DNA of 64,000 nucleotides from an uncultured Bacteroides sp. (GTDB taxonomy: Bacteria; Bacteroidota; Bacteroidia; Bacteroidales; Bacteroidaceae): assembly GCA_944321495.1 (NCBI GenBank), contig CALULP010000008.1, forward strand, positions 1 to 64,000, written 5' to 3'. The notes beneath the pieces were generated by a model that did not search any database, was not told the origin of the DNA, and saw nothing but the letters and a program-made list of their open reading frames with translations. The translations under genes were made by a program, and so were the position numbers. Shown here one piece after another: positions 24,801-33,844 of the stretch (its first letter is position 1; every line of letters starts with the position of its first letter).

Positions 24801-25255
24801 TACAACTGCTCATTGACTGGGGCTATGCCGGGCTGTTCCTCTCCGCCCTGCTGGCAGGCAGCATCGTGCCATTCAGTTCGGAACTGGTCATGGTGGCGCT
24901 GGTCAACGTGGGGCTCAGCCCTGCCCTGTGCGTGGTGGCGGCCACCCTGGGCAACACCGTGGGCGGCATGACCTGCTACTACATGGGTCACTTGGGCAGG
25001 GTGGACTGGATAGAGAAATACTTCAAGGTGAAAAAAGAGAAGATAGAACGCACCCAACGCTTCCTGCAAGGCAAGGGGGCACTGATGGCCTTCTTCGCCT
25101 TCCTGCCTTTCGTGGGCGAGGCCATCGCCATAGCCTTGGGATTCATGCGGAGCAATGTGCTGCTCACCACCCTGTCCATGCTGGCGGGAAAACTGGTGCG
25201 CTACATCGCCATGCTGGCCGCCCTGCAAGGGGTGATTTCCACCGTAACCTCCTGA
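24776..25255 (+). CDS. DedA/SNARE-associated family membrane protein
   Basis: A 159-aa inner-membrane protein of the DedA superfamily, members of which act as lipid (undecaprenyl-phosphate or phospholipid) transporters. Typical segments are GYAGLFLSALLAGSIVPFSSELVMVALV near residue 15, the GNTVGGMTCYYMGHLGR loop and FLPFVGEAIAIALGFMR near 108. The sequence is shorter than classical DedA (~200 aa), matching the YqaA-like subgroup. The ATG at 24776 overlaps the preceding gene by 25 bp, suggesting translational coupling. Confidence 0.85.
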   Translation: MDALADSLIQLLIDWGYAGLFLSALLAGSIVPFSSELVMVALVNVGLSPALCVVAATLGNTVGGMTCYYMGHLGRVDWIEKYFKVKKEKIERTQRFLQGKGALMAFFAFLPFVGEAIAIALGFMRSNVLLTTLSMLAGKLVRYIAMLAALQGVISTVTS

Positions 25256-25263
25256 ACATAACT

Positions 25264-25914
25264 ATGGAACGACTGATAGAACATACCGCCGACGGCAGCG
25301 CCACCCTATACGTGCCCCGGTTGGACGAACATTACCACTCCGTGAAAGGCGCCCGCACGGAGTCGCAGCACATCTTTGTCGACATGGGGCTGAAAGCCTG
25401 CCCGGTTCCCGCTCCCCACATCCTGGAGATAGGCTTCGGCACCGGGCTGAACGCCCTGCTGACCTTGGAAGAAGCCGAGCGCAGCCACCGCACCGTGCAC
25501 TACACAGGCGTCGAGCGCTATCCCTTGGCGTGGGAGGAGGTCGAACCGCTGCACTACAGCGACCACCCCTTGTTCCCGGCCATGCACCGTGCGTCGTGGG
25601 AGGCAGATGTCCCCCTTACCCCCGGCTTCACCCTGCACAAGATGCAAGTGGACGCCTGCGAACTGTCCACCCGCCCCCTCCCGCCGGTCCACGTGGTGTA
25701 CTTCGATGCCTTCGCCCCCGAGAAACAACCTGAAATGTGGGACGAAGCCCTATTCCGCCACCTGTACCAGCTGATGGCGCCGGCAGGCATCCTCACCACC
25801 TATTGCGCCAAAGGAGCCGTCCGCCGGATGTTGCAGTCCATCGGCTTCCGGGTAGAACGCCTGCCCGGCCCTCCGGGAGGGAAACGCGAGATACTGCGCG
25901 CCGTCAAGCCTTAG
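25264..25914 (+). CDS. mnmD: tRNA 5-methylaminomethyl-2-thiouridine methyltransferase MnmD
   Basis: A 216-aa SAM-dependent methyltransferase matching the N-terminal (MnmD) half of MnmC, which completes the wobble uridine modification of Lys, Glu and Gln tRNAs. SAM loop ILEIGFGTGLNALLT near residue 57; catalytic region VVYFDAFAPEKQPEMWDEALF near 145; CAKGAVRRMLQSIGFRVERLPGPPGGKREIL at the end. The FAD-oxidase half of MnmC is absent, as in organisms that encode MnmD alone. It is the last of the purD run, 8 bp after the DedA gene. Confidence 0.9.
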   Translation: MERLIEHTADGSATLYVPRLDEHYHSVKGARTESQHIFVDMGLKACPVPAPHILEIGFGTGLNALLTLEEAERSHRTVHYTGVERYPLAWEEVEPLHYSDHPLFPAMHRASWEADVPLTPGFTLHKMQVDACELSTRPLPPVHVVYFDAFAPEKQPEMWDEALFRHLYQLMAPAGILTTYCAKGAVRRMLQSIGFRVERLPGPPGGKREILRAVKP

Positions 25915-25965
25915 CCTTCCTGTGGAAAGGGCACGGAAGAAAGCACCAAATTGGCGGAAACTGAT

Positions 25966-25973
25966 TAACTTTG
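25966..25973 (+). promoter_or_regulatory. Promoter -7 box of the metal ABC genes
   Basis: TAACTTTG, 32 bp before the binding-protein start codon. No palindromic Zur/Fur-type site was recognised around it. Confidence 0.5.
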
Positions 25974-26004
25974 CACCGCCATATACCCCTAAACTTTATC
26001 TGGA

Positions 26005-26910
26005 ATGAAACAACTCTTTTACATCTGCCTGGCTTTGTCCCTGCTGGCCGCCTGCCAAGGGAAAGGGAGCAGCACCGGGAAAGAAGCCCCGGGAAAACCA
26101 CGCATTGTCGTTACCATAGAACCGCTGCGCTACTTTACCGAAGCCATTGTGGGCGACCGCTTCGAGGTGGCCAGCATCGTACCCAAAGGCGCCAGCCCCG
26201 AGACATACGACCCTGCCCCCCGCCAGCTCATCGACCTGGCGCGAAGCAAGGCTTACTTCCGCATCGGCTACATAGGCTTCGAGCAGACGTGGGCCGACAA
26301 GCTGGCAGAGAATGCCCCCCACCTGCGTTTTTTCAACCTGGCGGAAGGCATCGACCTGATTTACGATGAAAACCATGCACACCATCACGGTGCGCATACG
26401 GCAGAAAGCCAAGGCGTGGAGCCGCATGTATGGTGCTCCACCGCCAATGCCCGAATCATCGCGGCAAACATCCTGAAAGCCCTCCACTCCCTCGATGCCG
26501 GCCACGACAGCCTTTACCTGGCACGCTACGAGGCACTGTGCCAACGCATCGAGCGCACGGACAGCCTCATCCGCCGCGCCCTCTCTGACAACAGAAGCGA
26601 CACTGCTTTCATGATATACCACCCTGCCCTGTCGTACTTCGCCCGCGACTACGGCCTGCACCAGATTCCCATCGAAGCCGACGGCAAAGAGCCGACACCC
26701 GCACACCTCCAGGAACTGATGCGCCTCTGCCGGGAAGAAGCCGTGCACGTCATCTTCGTACAACCCGAATTTGACCGCCGTAACGCCGAACTCATTGCCG
26801 GACAGACAGGCGCGCAAATCATCGGCATCAACCCGCTGGCATACGACTGGGAACAGGAAATGCTGCACGCGGCACGCGCCCTGCAAAGAACACTCAACGA
26901 AAATCCATAA
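26005..26910 (+). CDS. Zinc/manganese-type ABC transporter substrate-binding lipoprotein
   Basis: A 301-aa ZnuA/TroA-family binding protein anchored as a lipoprotein (lipobox LAAC, Cys16). Family features: IVVTIEPLRYFTEAIVGDRFEV near residue 34, GASPETYDPAPRQL near 63, a short histidine-rich loop HAHHHGAH near 125 and GVEPHVWCS near 137. His, His, Glu/Asp ligands consistent with zinc are visible (EPHVW, YHPALSYFARDYG). The histidine loop favours zinc over manganese. The ATPase gene follows after 9 bp; no permease gene is in the neighbourhood. Confidence 0.9.
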   Translation: MKQLFYICLALSLLAACQGKGSSTGKEAPGKPRIVVTIEPLRYFTEAIVGDRFEVASIVPKGASPETYDPAPRQLIDLARSKAYFRIGYIGFEQTWADKLAENAPHLRFFNLAEGIDLIYDENHAHHHGAHTAESQGVEPHVWCSTANARIIAANILKALHSLDAGHDSLYLARYEALCQRIERTDSLIRRALSDNRSDTAFMIYHPALSYFARDYGLHQIPIEADGKEPTPAHLQELMRLCREEAVHVIFVQPEFDRRNAELIAGQTGAQIIGINPLAYDWEQEMLHAARALQRTLNENP

Positions 26911-26919
26911 AGAAAAGAA

Positions 26920-27675
26920 ATGCCTGCCACCAACCCCATCATCGAAATCCGGAACCTGAGCGCGGGATACGATAACCGCACCGTGCTGCACGACGTAAAC
27001 CTGACGGTGTACGAACGCGACTTCCTGGGCATCATCGGTCCCAACGGAGGAGGAAAGACCACCCTCATCCGATGCATACTGGGACTGCTGAAGCCTTTTT
27101 CGGGCACCATAACCTACCATCCCGCGCAGCTATCCCTGGGCTACCTGCCGCAATACACACGCATCGACCGCAAGTTTCCCATCACAGTGGAAGAAGTCAT
27201 CCTGTCGGGTCTGGACAGTAAGAAACCCCTCACCGCACGCTTCACCCGGGCAGACCACGACAAAGCCCGCGCCGTCATTGCGCGCATGGGACTGGAAGGC
27301 ATGGAGAAACGCCCCATCGGCGCACTGAGCGGGGGGCAACTGCAACGTACCCTGCTGGGGCGCGCCATCATCTCCGACCCGCAGGTAGTCATCCTCGACG
27401 AGCCCAGCACATACATCGACAAACGGTTTGAAGCACGCCTGTACGAGCTGCTAACAGAAATCAACCAAGAGTGCGCCATCATCCTCGTCAGCCACGACAT
27501 CGGCACCGTGCTCCAGCAAGTAAAGTCCATCGCCTGCGTCAACGAAACATTGGACTACCACCCCGACACCGGCATCACGCCCGAATGGCTGGAACGCAAC
27601 TTCCAATGCCCCATCGAACTGTTGGGACACGGCTCATTGCCCCATCGCGTCCTGGGAGAACACCACCATTCGTGA
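26920..27675 (+). CDS. Metal ABC transporter ATP-binding protein
   Basis: A 251-aa ABC ATPase of the ZnuC/MntB type. Walker A GPNGGGKTT near residue 33, Q-loop YLPQYTR, signature ALSGGQLQR near 130, Walker B VVILDEPSTYID near 157, and the H-loop in LVSHDIGTV. The C-terminus carries a His-containing tail (GEHHHS), seen in several zinc-linked ATPases. The ZnuB-type permease expected next is missing: the next gene is an oppositely oriented endonuclease. Confidence 0.9.
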   Translation: MPATNPIIEIRNLSAGYDNRTVLHDVNLTVYERDFLGIIGPNGGGKTTLIRCILGLLKPFSGTITYHPAQLSLGYLPQYTRIDRKFPITVEEVILSGLDSKKPLTARFTRADHDKARAVIARMGLEGMEKRPIGALSGGQLQRTLLGRAIISDPQVVILDEPSTYIDKRFEARLYELLTEINQECAIILVSHDIGTVLQQVKSIACVNETLDYHPDTGITPEWLERNFQCPIELLGHGSLPHRVLGEHHHS

Positions 27676-27740
27676 AGGGTAAAGCAAAGCCCCCAAAACT
27701 AAAGAACTCAAAAAACTAAGGAACTAAGAAACTCAAAAAC

Positions 27741-28805
27741 TCACTTCCCCGAAGCCGCCAGCCCCCACAACTCCGGATTGCACTGCGCCTCTACCCGGCG
27801 CTCTACATCGTCCGGCAAAGCAGGGAAAAAGTCAATACCGGTGATACGTTCCACCTCATCCACCGAATTGACATATTTGTCCAAACGGTTATTGCCTGCC
27901 GTATTCTTGAAGATAAAACCGATAGCCTTAGGCTGTGGTGCCCCCGTACAAAGCACCACTTTGAAAAACGCTTCAGGAACGGTAACAATGTGTTCGCGCC
28001 CGATGGTACGGTGCTTCTGGTTGTAAAACACCGGCCCGCACACGATGTAGATGCTTTCCTCACATTGCGCCCAGGCGCGGCAAGCCTCTTCCAGTTCCTT
28101 CCAATCGCCCCGGTTCAGATTATGGTGCTGCGGGCAGATGTTGGTCATGTAAAAACTTTCCTGCATGGCGCGCCAGTTCCAACGGTTATCGCCGGCAGGA
28201 CACATGTGCCCACGGTCCCAACCCGAACGCTTGTAATCATCAGTCGTGACAGCCTCGGCAGGCGGAAGGTCGGGGTCGGGCAAGAAATCATCCGTACGGC
28301 TCTCACGTTCCACCAACCGTTCGGCATTCAACTCCCACGCCACCCAGTTCGGCAACTTCGTATAACTGTTGTAAGAAGTGATATACCCCCGGCGGCGCAA
28401 TATTTTTTCAGGCGTGCCTTTCTTCATGGGCGCAGGGCGCAACAAAGCCTCCCCCGAAGGCATCGCAGCAGGGGCGGCAGCAGCGGAAGAAGATGATGAG
28501 GAGGAGGCCTTGGCAACCGAAGTTTTCCGGTCACCGGAAAGTGCAGCAGCCAAAGGGCTACCCGTTTCCGTCCCGACAACGGGGGATGATGCATCTTGCG
28601 CCACAGCCCCACTTTCCGGCAAAGTATCCCGCGCTGCCCTTTCAGACAGTTTGTCCAACAAGGCGGTAACGCCTTCTTTCTCCGTATCTACCCCTGCCCG
28701 CCTTGCCAAAGGCTCGTAAAGCAGGCACACTATGCACAACAGCGCCACCAACCAGATGACGCCGCTTGCCTTGCTTTTCTTTGAAGAACTATTCCGTCTT
28801 ACCAT
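27741..28805 (-). CDS. DNA/RNA non-specific endonuclease, membrane-anchored
   Basis: A 354-aa protein (from 28805) of the beta-beta-alpha-Me NucA/EndA family. The catalytic motif DRGHMCPAGDN is near residue 197, with the magnesium-binding asparagine in NICPQHHNLNRGDW near 220. A single N-terminal membrane helix (VIWLVALLCIVCLLYEPLA) is followed by a ~90-residue low-complexity Ala/Ser region, so the nuclease domain probably faces the periplasm. The in-frame ATG at 28823 lies within repeat-derived spacer, so 28805 is preferred. It may be the last gene of the long minus-strand run. Confidence 0.87.
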   Translation of the reverse strand: MVRRNSSSKKSKASGVIWLVALLCIVCLLYEPLARRAGVDTEKEGVTALLDKLSERAARDTLPESGAVAQDASSPVVGTETGSPLAAALSGDRKTSVAKASSSSSSSAAAAPAAMPSGEALLRPAPMKKGTPEKILRRRGYITSYNSYTKLPNWVAWELNAERLVERESRTDDFLPDPDLPPAEAVTTDDYKRSGWDRGHMCPAGDNRWNWRAMQESFYMTNICPQHHNLNRGDWKELEEACRAWAQCEESIYIVCGPVFYNQKHRTIGREHIVTVPEAFFKVVLCTGAPQPKAIGFIFKNTAGNNRLDKYVNSVDEVERITGIDFFPALPDDVERRVEAQCNPELWGLAASGK

Positions 28806-28857
28806 AAAACGACTTCTAACCACTAATCACTCATCACTAACCGCTAAATACTGGTAC

Positions 28858-29916
28858 TTACCGGTCCGTAATCAACATGGCATCGCCATACGTGCCGAAT
28901 TGATAACCTTCCTTCAACGCCACATCGTAAGCGTTCATTACCTCATCGTAACCGCCAAAAGCCGCCACAATCATCAGCAAAGTAGACAGTGGCGTATGGA
29001 AATTGGAAACCATGGAGGTAGCCACCGTAAAATCGTAAGGCGGGAAAATGAACTTATTGGTCCAGCCGTCATACGTCTTCAGGTGCCCGTCCGTGCTCAC
29101 GGTACTTTCAATGGCGCGCATCACCGTAGTACCCACGGCACACACCTGACGGTTGAAATCCTTGGCACGGTTCACGATGCCTACTGCTTCCTCATCCACC
29201 AGCATTTGTTCAGAATCGGTCTTATGCTTGGTCAAGTCTTCCACATCAATCTCCCGGAAGTTGCCCAAACCTGCATGCAAGGTAATAAACGCGAACTCAA
29301 TGCCCTTGATCTCCATGCGTTTCATCAGCTCACGGCTGAAGTGCAGGTTGGCTGTCGGGGCAGTCACAGCCCCTTCATGCTTGGCAAAGATGGATTGGAA
29401 GCGCTCGGCATCTTCTGGCTCCACAGGACGGTTGATGATGCTGTGCGGCAGGGGTGTCTCGCCCAGGGCGTAAAGAGCCTTCTTGAACTCATCGTGCGGG
29501 CCGTCATACAGGAAACGCAACGTGCGCCCGCGCGAAGTGGTATTGTCTATCACTTCCGCCACCATCGAATCGTCCTCACCGAAGTAAAGCTTATTGCCGA
29601 TACGTATCTTGCGGGCAGGGTCTACCAGCACGTCCCACAAACGCAATTCCTCGTTCAGCTCACGCAACAGGAACACTTCGATGCGGGCGCCGGTCTTCTC
29701 CTTGTTGCCGTACAGGCGGGCGGGAAAGACTTTCGTGTCGTTGAAAACAAACACGTCTTTATCGTCAAAATATTCCAGAATATCTTTAAACACGCGGTGT
29801 TCTATCTCACCGGTCTTCTTATGCAGCACCATCAATCGGCACTCGTCCCTGAATTTTGTGGGATGCATGGCAATCCTGTCCTCGGGAAGCTTGAATTTAA
29901 ATTGAGACAGTTTCAT
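28858..29916 (-). CDS. queA: tRNA preQ1 ribosyltransferase-isomerase
   Basis: Transfers the ribosyl part of SAM to preQ1 in tRNA during queuosine synthesis. The 352-aa length is normal. N-terminal [37 protein letters not shown] near residue 57, [12 protein letters not shown] near 183 and [19 protein letters not shown] near 209 are diagnostic. It follows truB by 29 bp. Confidence 0.96.
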   Translation of the reverse strand: MKLSQFKFKLPEDRIAMHPTKFRDECRLMVLHKKTGEIEHRVFKDILEYFDDKDVFVFNDTKVFPARLYGNKEKTGARIEVFLLRELNEELRLWDVLVDPARKIRIGNKLYFGEDDSMVAEVIDNTTSRGRTLRFLYDGPHDEFKKALYALGETPLPHSIINRPVEPEDAERFQSIFAKHEGAVTAPTANLHFSRELMKRMEIKGIEFAFITLHAGLGNFREIDVEDLTKHKTDSEQMLVDEEAVGIVNRAKDFNRQVCAVGTTVMRAIESTVSTDGHLKTYDGWTNKFIFPPYDFTVATSMVSNFHTPLSTLLMIVAAFGGYDEVMNAYDVALKEGYQFGTYGDAMLITDR

Positions 29917-29945
29917 AGGCTATATGCTTTTTATTGTTAGAACAT

Positions 29946-30671
29946 TCATTCATCGCTGTTTTCCTCCGTATCTTCACCCGTTGTCACCTCCTGCCGGTCT
30001 ATCCAGTCGCGGAAAGCAAGAGGATCCAGGCAATCTTCCAGCCGGACATCTCCCACCCGCGTACGCTGTAAGGCAGTCAGGTGGGCGCCGCTGTTCAACG
30101 CCACCCCGATGTCACGTGCCAACGCCCGGATGTATGTACCCTTGCTGCATACCACGCGCACCCGGATATCGGGCAGCCGACAGTCCAGCAGTTCAATCTC
30201 GTCAATCACCAGCAGCTTGGGCTTCAAGTCCACCTCCTTGCCTTTCCTTGCCAGGTCGTATGCTCGCTTGCCGTTCACCATGCAGGCCGAAAACGCGGGA
30301 GGCACCTGCTGAATCTCCCCCTTGAAACGTTGCAAGGTTTCCTCCACCAGCTCGCGGGTGATGTGCTCCGTGGGATAAGTGGCGTCAATCTCGTGCTCCA
30401 AGTCAAAGCTCGGGGTTGTGGCACCCAGGCGGATATCGGCAATATACTCTTTCGTATGGTACTGGAACTCCTCAATGCGCTTCGTCGCCTTGCCCGTACA
30501 CACAATCATGACCCCCGTAGCCAACGGGTCGAGCGTACCGGCATGCCCCACTTTCAATTTCTTCACCCCCATACGGCGGCAGATGTGGTAGCGCACATGC
30601 CCCACCACCTTGAACGAGGTCCACCCCAGGGGTTTGTTGAAATAAAGCACTTCTCCTTTCTTGAAGTCCAT
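29946..30671 (-). CDS. truB: tRNA pseudouridine synthase B
   Basis: Makes pseudouridine 55 in the tRNA T-loop. The 241-aa protein contains NKPLGWTSFKVVGHVR at the start, the catalytic aspartate in VGHAGTLDPLATGVM near residue 42, and TYIRALARDIGVALNSGAHLTALQRTRVG near 186. The ATG at 30669-30671 was chosen over an upstream TTG. It starts 4 bp after the uppP stop codon, indicating tight coupling. Confidence 0.96.
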   Translation of the reverse strand: MDFKKGEVLYFNKPLGWTSFKVVGHVRYHICRRMGVKKLKVGHAGTLDPLATGVMIVCTGKATKRIEEFQYHTKEYIADIRLGATTPSFDLEHEIDATYPTEHITRELVEETLQRFKGEIQQVPPAFSACMVNGKRAYDLARKGKEVDLKPKLLVIDEIELLDCRLPDIRVRVVCSKGTYIRALARDIGVALNSGAHLTALQRTRVGDVRLEDCLDPLAFRDWIDRQEVTTGEDTEENSDE

Positions 30672-30675
30672 AGGC

Positions 30676-31521
30676 TTACACAAGTTTCAACTCATATCCC
30701 AGGGCAAGCATCAACAGGATGACACCACCTACCACAATGCGGTACCATCCGAAAGCCTTGAAGCCATACTTCGTCACATAGTTGATAAAGAACTTAATGG
30801 CAAGTATGGCCACCACGAAAGCCACCACCGAACCCACAATCAACGTCTCTAAGTTGTTGCCCTGCATGAGCAACGAACCGCTGCCGTGGCTTATCATCTT
30901 ATACGTTTCCAGGCAAGTGGCGCCAAACATGGTAGGCACTGCCAGGAAAAATGAAAACTCAGCCGCCGCCTTGCGGGTCAGCCGTTGCGACATACCGCCC
31001 ACAATGGTAGCCATGGAGCGCGACACGCCGGGTATCATGGAAATGCACTGCACCAAGCCGATGACCAGCGCACGCTTGTACGTCAGTCTCGTCGCTTCCG
31101 AGCCCTTGTTGAAGATGCGGTCGCAGAACAGCATGAACACGCCGCCCACAATCAGCATCCATGCCACCAGTTGCACGTTGCCAAAGTTTGCCTCGATGGC
31201 ATCGTTGAACACCAGCCCCAGCACCGCAGCAGGCAGCACGCCCACCACCAGGCGGGCATAGAAGTCAAACATCGCCCGCCAGTAGGACACGCCTTTCCGC
31301 TCCGCATTGGGATAGAAAAAACGCCTCCAATACAAACAGATAACTGACAAGATAGCTCCAAACTGTATGATAACCGTAAAGGCTGTAACAAACGGAGTGC
31401 TCTCCACTCCCAGCACATTCTGCGTGATAATCATGTGTCCTGTCGACGACACGGGCAAGAACTCCGTCAGCCCCTCCACAATGGCGATGATAATCGCCTC
31501 CAATATAGTCAGATCCTCCAT
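30676..31521 (-). CDS. uppP: Undecaprenyl-diphosphatase
   Basis: A 281-aa BacA/UppP-type membrane phosphatase that recycles the lipid carrier of peptidoglycan and polysaccharide synthesis. Both family motifs are present: EGLTEFLPVSSTGHMI near residue 15 and PGVSRSMATIVGGM near 162, each with the catalytic Glu, Ser and Arg residues. About eight membrane helices. It follows the DUF3098 gene by 1 bp and precedes truB. Confidence 0.96.
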   Translation of the reverse strand: MEDLTILEAIIIAIVEGLTEFLPVSSTGHMIITQNVLGVESTPFVTAFTVIIQFGAILSVICLYWRRFFYPNAERKGVSYWRAMFDFYARLVVGVLPAAVLGLVFNDAIEANFGNVQLVAWMLIVGGVFMLFCDRIFNKGSEATRLTYKRALVIGLVQCISMIPGVSRSMATIVGGMSQRLTRKAAAEFSFFLAVPTMFGATCLETYKMISHGSGSLLMQGNNLETLIVGSVVAFVVAILAIKFFINYVTKYGFKAFGWYRIVVGGVILLMLALGYELKLV

Positions 31522-31522
31522 A

Positions 31523-31771
31523 TCACTCCTTTGTTAACGATTCCGGATTGTCTTTCGGTTTCTTCACCACCGCATAAATCATAAACACAAAGCCCAGCAG
31601 GCATACCACCGGAGCCACCTTGACACGGCGCACACTGAAAATGTCCGGCTCAAAATGGGTAGGCGTAGACGACGGTCCCGACATCAGCAGGAAGCCAATG
31701 ATGACCACAGCCATGCCCACAGCCAAAAGAATAAAATTCATCTTGCCAAAAGCAAATTTCTGTCTGTCCAT
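31523..31771 (-). CDS. DUF3098 small membrane protein
   Basis: An 82-aa protein with two membrane helices (FILLAVGMAVVIIGFLLMS and VAPVVCLLGFVFMIYAVV). The linker FEPDIFSVRRVKVAP is typical of DUF3098, a Bacteroidetes family of unknown function. It sits between ftsX and uppP, a setting often seen for this family, which hints at an envelope or division link without proving one. Confidence 0.85.
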   Translation of the reverse strand: MDRQKFAFGKMNFILLAVGMAVVIIGFLLMSGPSSTPTHFEPDIFSVRRVKVAPVVCLLGFVFMIYAVVKKPKDNPESLTKE

Positions 31772-31833
31772 AAACTATCTCACATTCTTATTTTTCAATT
31801 CTCAATTATCAATTGTCCATTCTCAATTGTCCC

Positions 31834-32706
31834 TTAAATATAGTACAGCGTTCCCGCCTTCATCCGCAGGTACTTGTTGATGGAAAGCAAGGCGCACAGC
31901 CACGTGATGAGCACCCCGAACGCCAGCACCGCCACCGACACCGCCAGCATCACGCCAGGCGTCACCACCCTCACCAGTTCAGGCTCATAAGCCACCAACC
32001 AGTTGGCGGCAGCCCATAGGATGCCGTCAGCCACCAGTGCCGCAAGCACCCCTATCCAGAAATTGCGCCACAGGAAAGGCCGCCGGATGAATCCCCAGCT
32101 TGCCCCCACCAGCTTCATGGTATGGATAAGGAAACGTTGCGAATAAATGGTCAGCCGGATGGTATTGTTGATTAGCGCAAACGATATCAGCGTCAGCACC
32201 ACTGCCAATGCCAGCAACAGCAGGCTGATGTTCCGTATGTTGTCGTTCACCGCGTCAATCAGTTGCTTCTGGTACAGCACCTCCTGCACATTGTTGTTGC
32301 GCTTGATGGCCTGCTCTATCTTCGCTATGCTGTCTGCATTGGCGTATGCCGATTTCAGCTTGATTTCAATCGACGCCGTAAACGGGTTATATCCCAGGAA
32401 CTCCTGCGGGTCGGTGCCCATTGCCTCACTTTGCTCCTTCAAGGCCTGCGCTTTCGAGATGTATTCCGTATAGCGCACAAAAGGCTGCCGGGCCAGCTGC
32501 TTCTGCAGTTGCAGGATGTCCCGCTCTTTCATGTCATCGCTGAGGAGGATGGAGAAACTGATGTTCTCACGCACATACACCGACAGGTTGTGCGCCCCCA
32601 GCACGAAGAACACCACCAGCCCCAGCAACAACAAGACAAGGGCCGTGCTGATGCCTGCCGTGACAAACTGCATGTCAAACACCGACACTTTCGTCTTCTT
32701 GCTCAT
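31834..32706 (-). CDS. ftsX: Cell division protein FtsX
   Basis: A 290-aa permease-like protein that, with FtsE, couples cytokinesis to peptidoglycan hydrolases. It has one N-terminal helix, a ~130-residue extracytoplasmic domain (YVRENISFSILLSDDMKERDI...), and three C-terminal helices with the FtsX signature FALINNTIRLTIYSQRFLIHTMKLVGASWGFIRRPFL. The ATG at 32704-32706 overlaps the stop of the preceding methyltransferase gene (ATGA). ftsE is not adjacent. Confidence 0.93.
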   Translation of the reverse strand: MSKKTKVSVFDMQFVTAGISTALVLLLLGLVVFFVLGAHNLSVYVRENISFSILLSDDMKERDILQLQKQLARQPFVRYTEYISKAQALKEQSEAMGTDPQEFLGYNPFTASIEIKLKSAYANADSIAKIEQAIKRNNNVQEVLYQKQLIDAVNDNIRNISLLLLALAVVLTLISFALINNTIRLTIYSQRFLIHTMKLVGASWGFIRRPFLWRNFWIGVLAALVADGILWAAANWLVAYEPELVRVVTPGVMLAVSVAVLAFGVLITWLCALLSINKYLRMKAGTLYYI

Positions 32707-33641
32707 TCGTCGCCTCCTTCCGTCGTGCTTCCCGCCGGACGGGACGCCTGTTTCCTGAACACATAAATCATCGAACTGCTGCGGTCTTTCCGCACCAGCG
32801 AGCTGAACCACGCCAAGACACCCGTCAGGCATCCGCGCACGAAAGCCCCCCGCCGGCGCATGTACCGCTCCGTCAGCATGGACACATAAAACGCGTCGAA
32901 AGGCATGGGATGTCGCGCCGCCAGCACAAACCCGTGCTTCAGGGCAAACCGCTGCATGGTGGCAGGCGTGAAGTGCCACAGGTGGCGGGGCACATCGTAT
33001 GCCGCCCAATAAGCCCCATAACGGCCGGCGTCGAACGAAGTGCAGTTGGGCACCGCCACCACCAGCGTACCCCGGTCGGCAAGCAGGCGGTACAATTCGT
33101 CCCAAGTCTCGTCCAGATGCTCCAGGTGCTCCATCACGTGCCACAGGGTTATCACGTCAAACCCTCCCGCAGGCATCGTTTTCAAGGCATTCTCCGGCTT
33201 CACTTCCAGTCCGAAACGTTCACGGGCAAAGTCCCGCGCGCCGGCATTCTTCTCCACCGCCTCTACCTGCCAGCCCCGGCGGCACATCGTGTCAGGAAAA
33301 TACCCCGTACCCGTGCCCACGTCCAGCAGCCGGCCCGTGTGCCGGTGGGCTGCGCTTTCCACCAGCCTGGCCTTCCGCTTCAGCATATAGGCCCGCACCC
33401 GGTGGTACAGCTTGTTCACCAGCCCCTTATGGGTATCCGAATGCGATATGTAAGCCGGCGTTTCATAATACCGCCCTATCTCGTCTTCCGAGGGAAAATC
33501 CTGTGTGAACAGGAAGCCGCAATCCGCGCACCGGCACAGATAAAAAGACTCTCCCGAAACACAATGGTCCACACACGTCAGGAAGCGTTCCAACCGCTCC
33601 CCGCCGCACAAAGGACATATTTTTATATTGATTTTGCTCAT
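32703..33641 (-). CDS. Class I SAM-dependent methyltransferase with zinc-ribbon-like N-terminus
   Basis: A 312-aa protein. The N-terminal ~40 residues have two C-x-x-C pairs (CPLCGGERL and CRCADCGF), followed by a Rossmann methyltransferase with SAM loop LLDVGTGTGYFPD near residue 105 and post-motif ITLWHVMEHLEHLD near 165. Such zinc-ribbon methyltransferases often act in cell-surface sugar or secondary metabolite pathways; the substrate here is unknown. It heads the minus-strand run and overlaps ftsX by 4 bp. A weak promoter (TTACTTTG, 33704-33711) supports the ATG at 33639-33641. Confidence 0.83.
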   Translation of the reverse strand: MSKINIKICPLCGGERLERFLTCVDHCVSGESFYLCRCADCGFLFTQDFPSEDEIGRYYETPAYISHSDTHKGLVNKLYHRVRAYMLKRKARLVESAAHRHTGRLLDVGTGTGYFPDTMCRRGWQVEAVEKNAGARDFARERFGLEVKPENALKTMPAGGFDVITLWHVMEHLEHLDETWDELYRLLADRGTLVVAVPNCTSFDAGRYGAYWAAYDVPRHLWHFTPATMQRFALKHGFVLAARHPMPFDAFYVSMLTERYMRRRGAFVRGCLTGVLAWFSSLVRKDRSSSMIYVFRKQASRPAGSTTEGGDE

Positions 33642-33803
33642 GAATCGCTCTACACCAACGGGTTCCGCCTGCCGAACAGGGCACACCAAACCTAAATATG
33701 GTGCAAAGTAACGAATAAAATGCGAGAGCACGGCAAGGTTAAGGAATTTTAATAAACACGCAACGCTACCGCCGTAACATTCGCATTTTACAGCAATTTA
33801 TAT

Positions 33804-33811
33804 TACCTTTG
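33804..33811 (+). promoter_or_regulatory. Promoter -7 box of cysS
   Basis: TACCTTTG, 34 bp before the cysS start at 33845. A partial CGCTACCGCCGTAA sequence resembling the GGTAGCG repeats lies about 40 bp upstream. Confidence 0.55.
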
Positions 33812-33844
33812 CCCGCCGAAGACCAACGTATCAATCAAAACATT

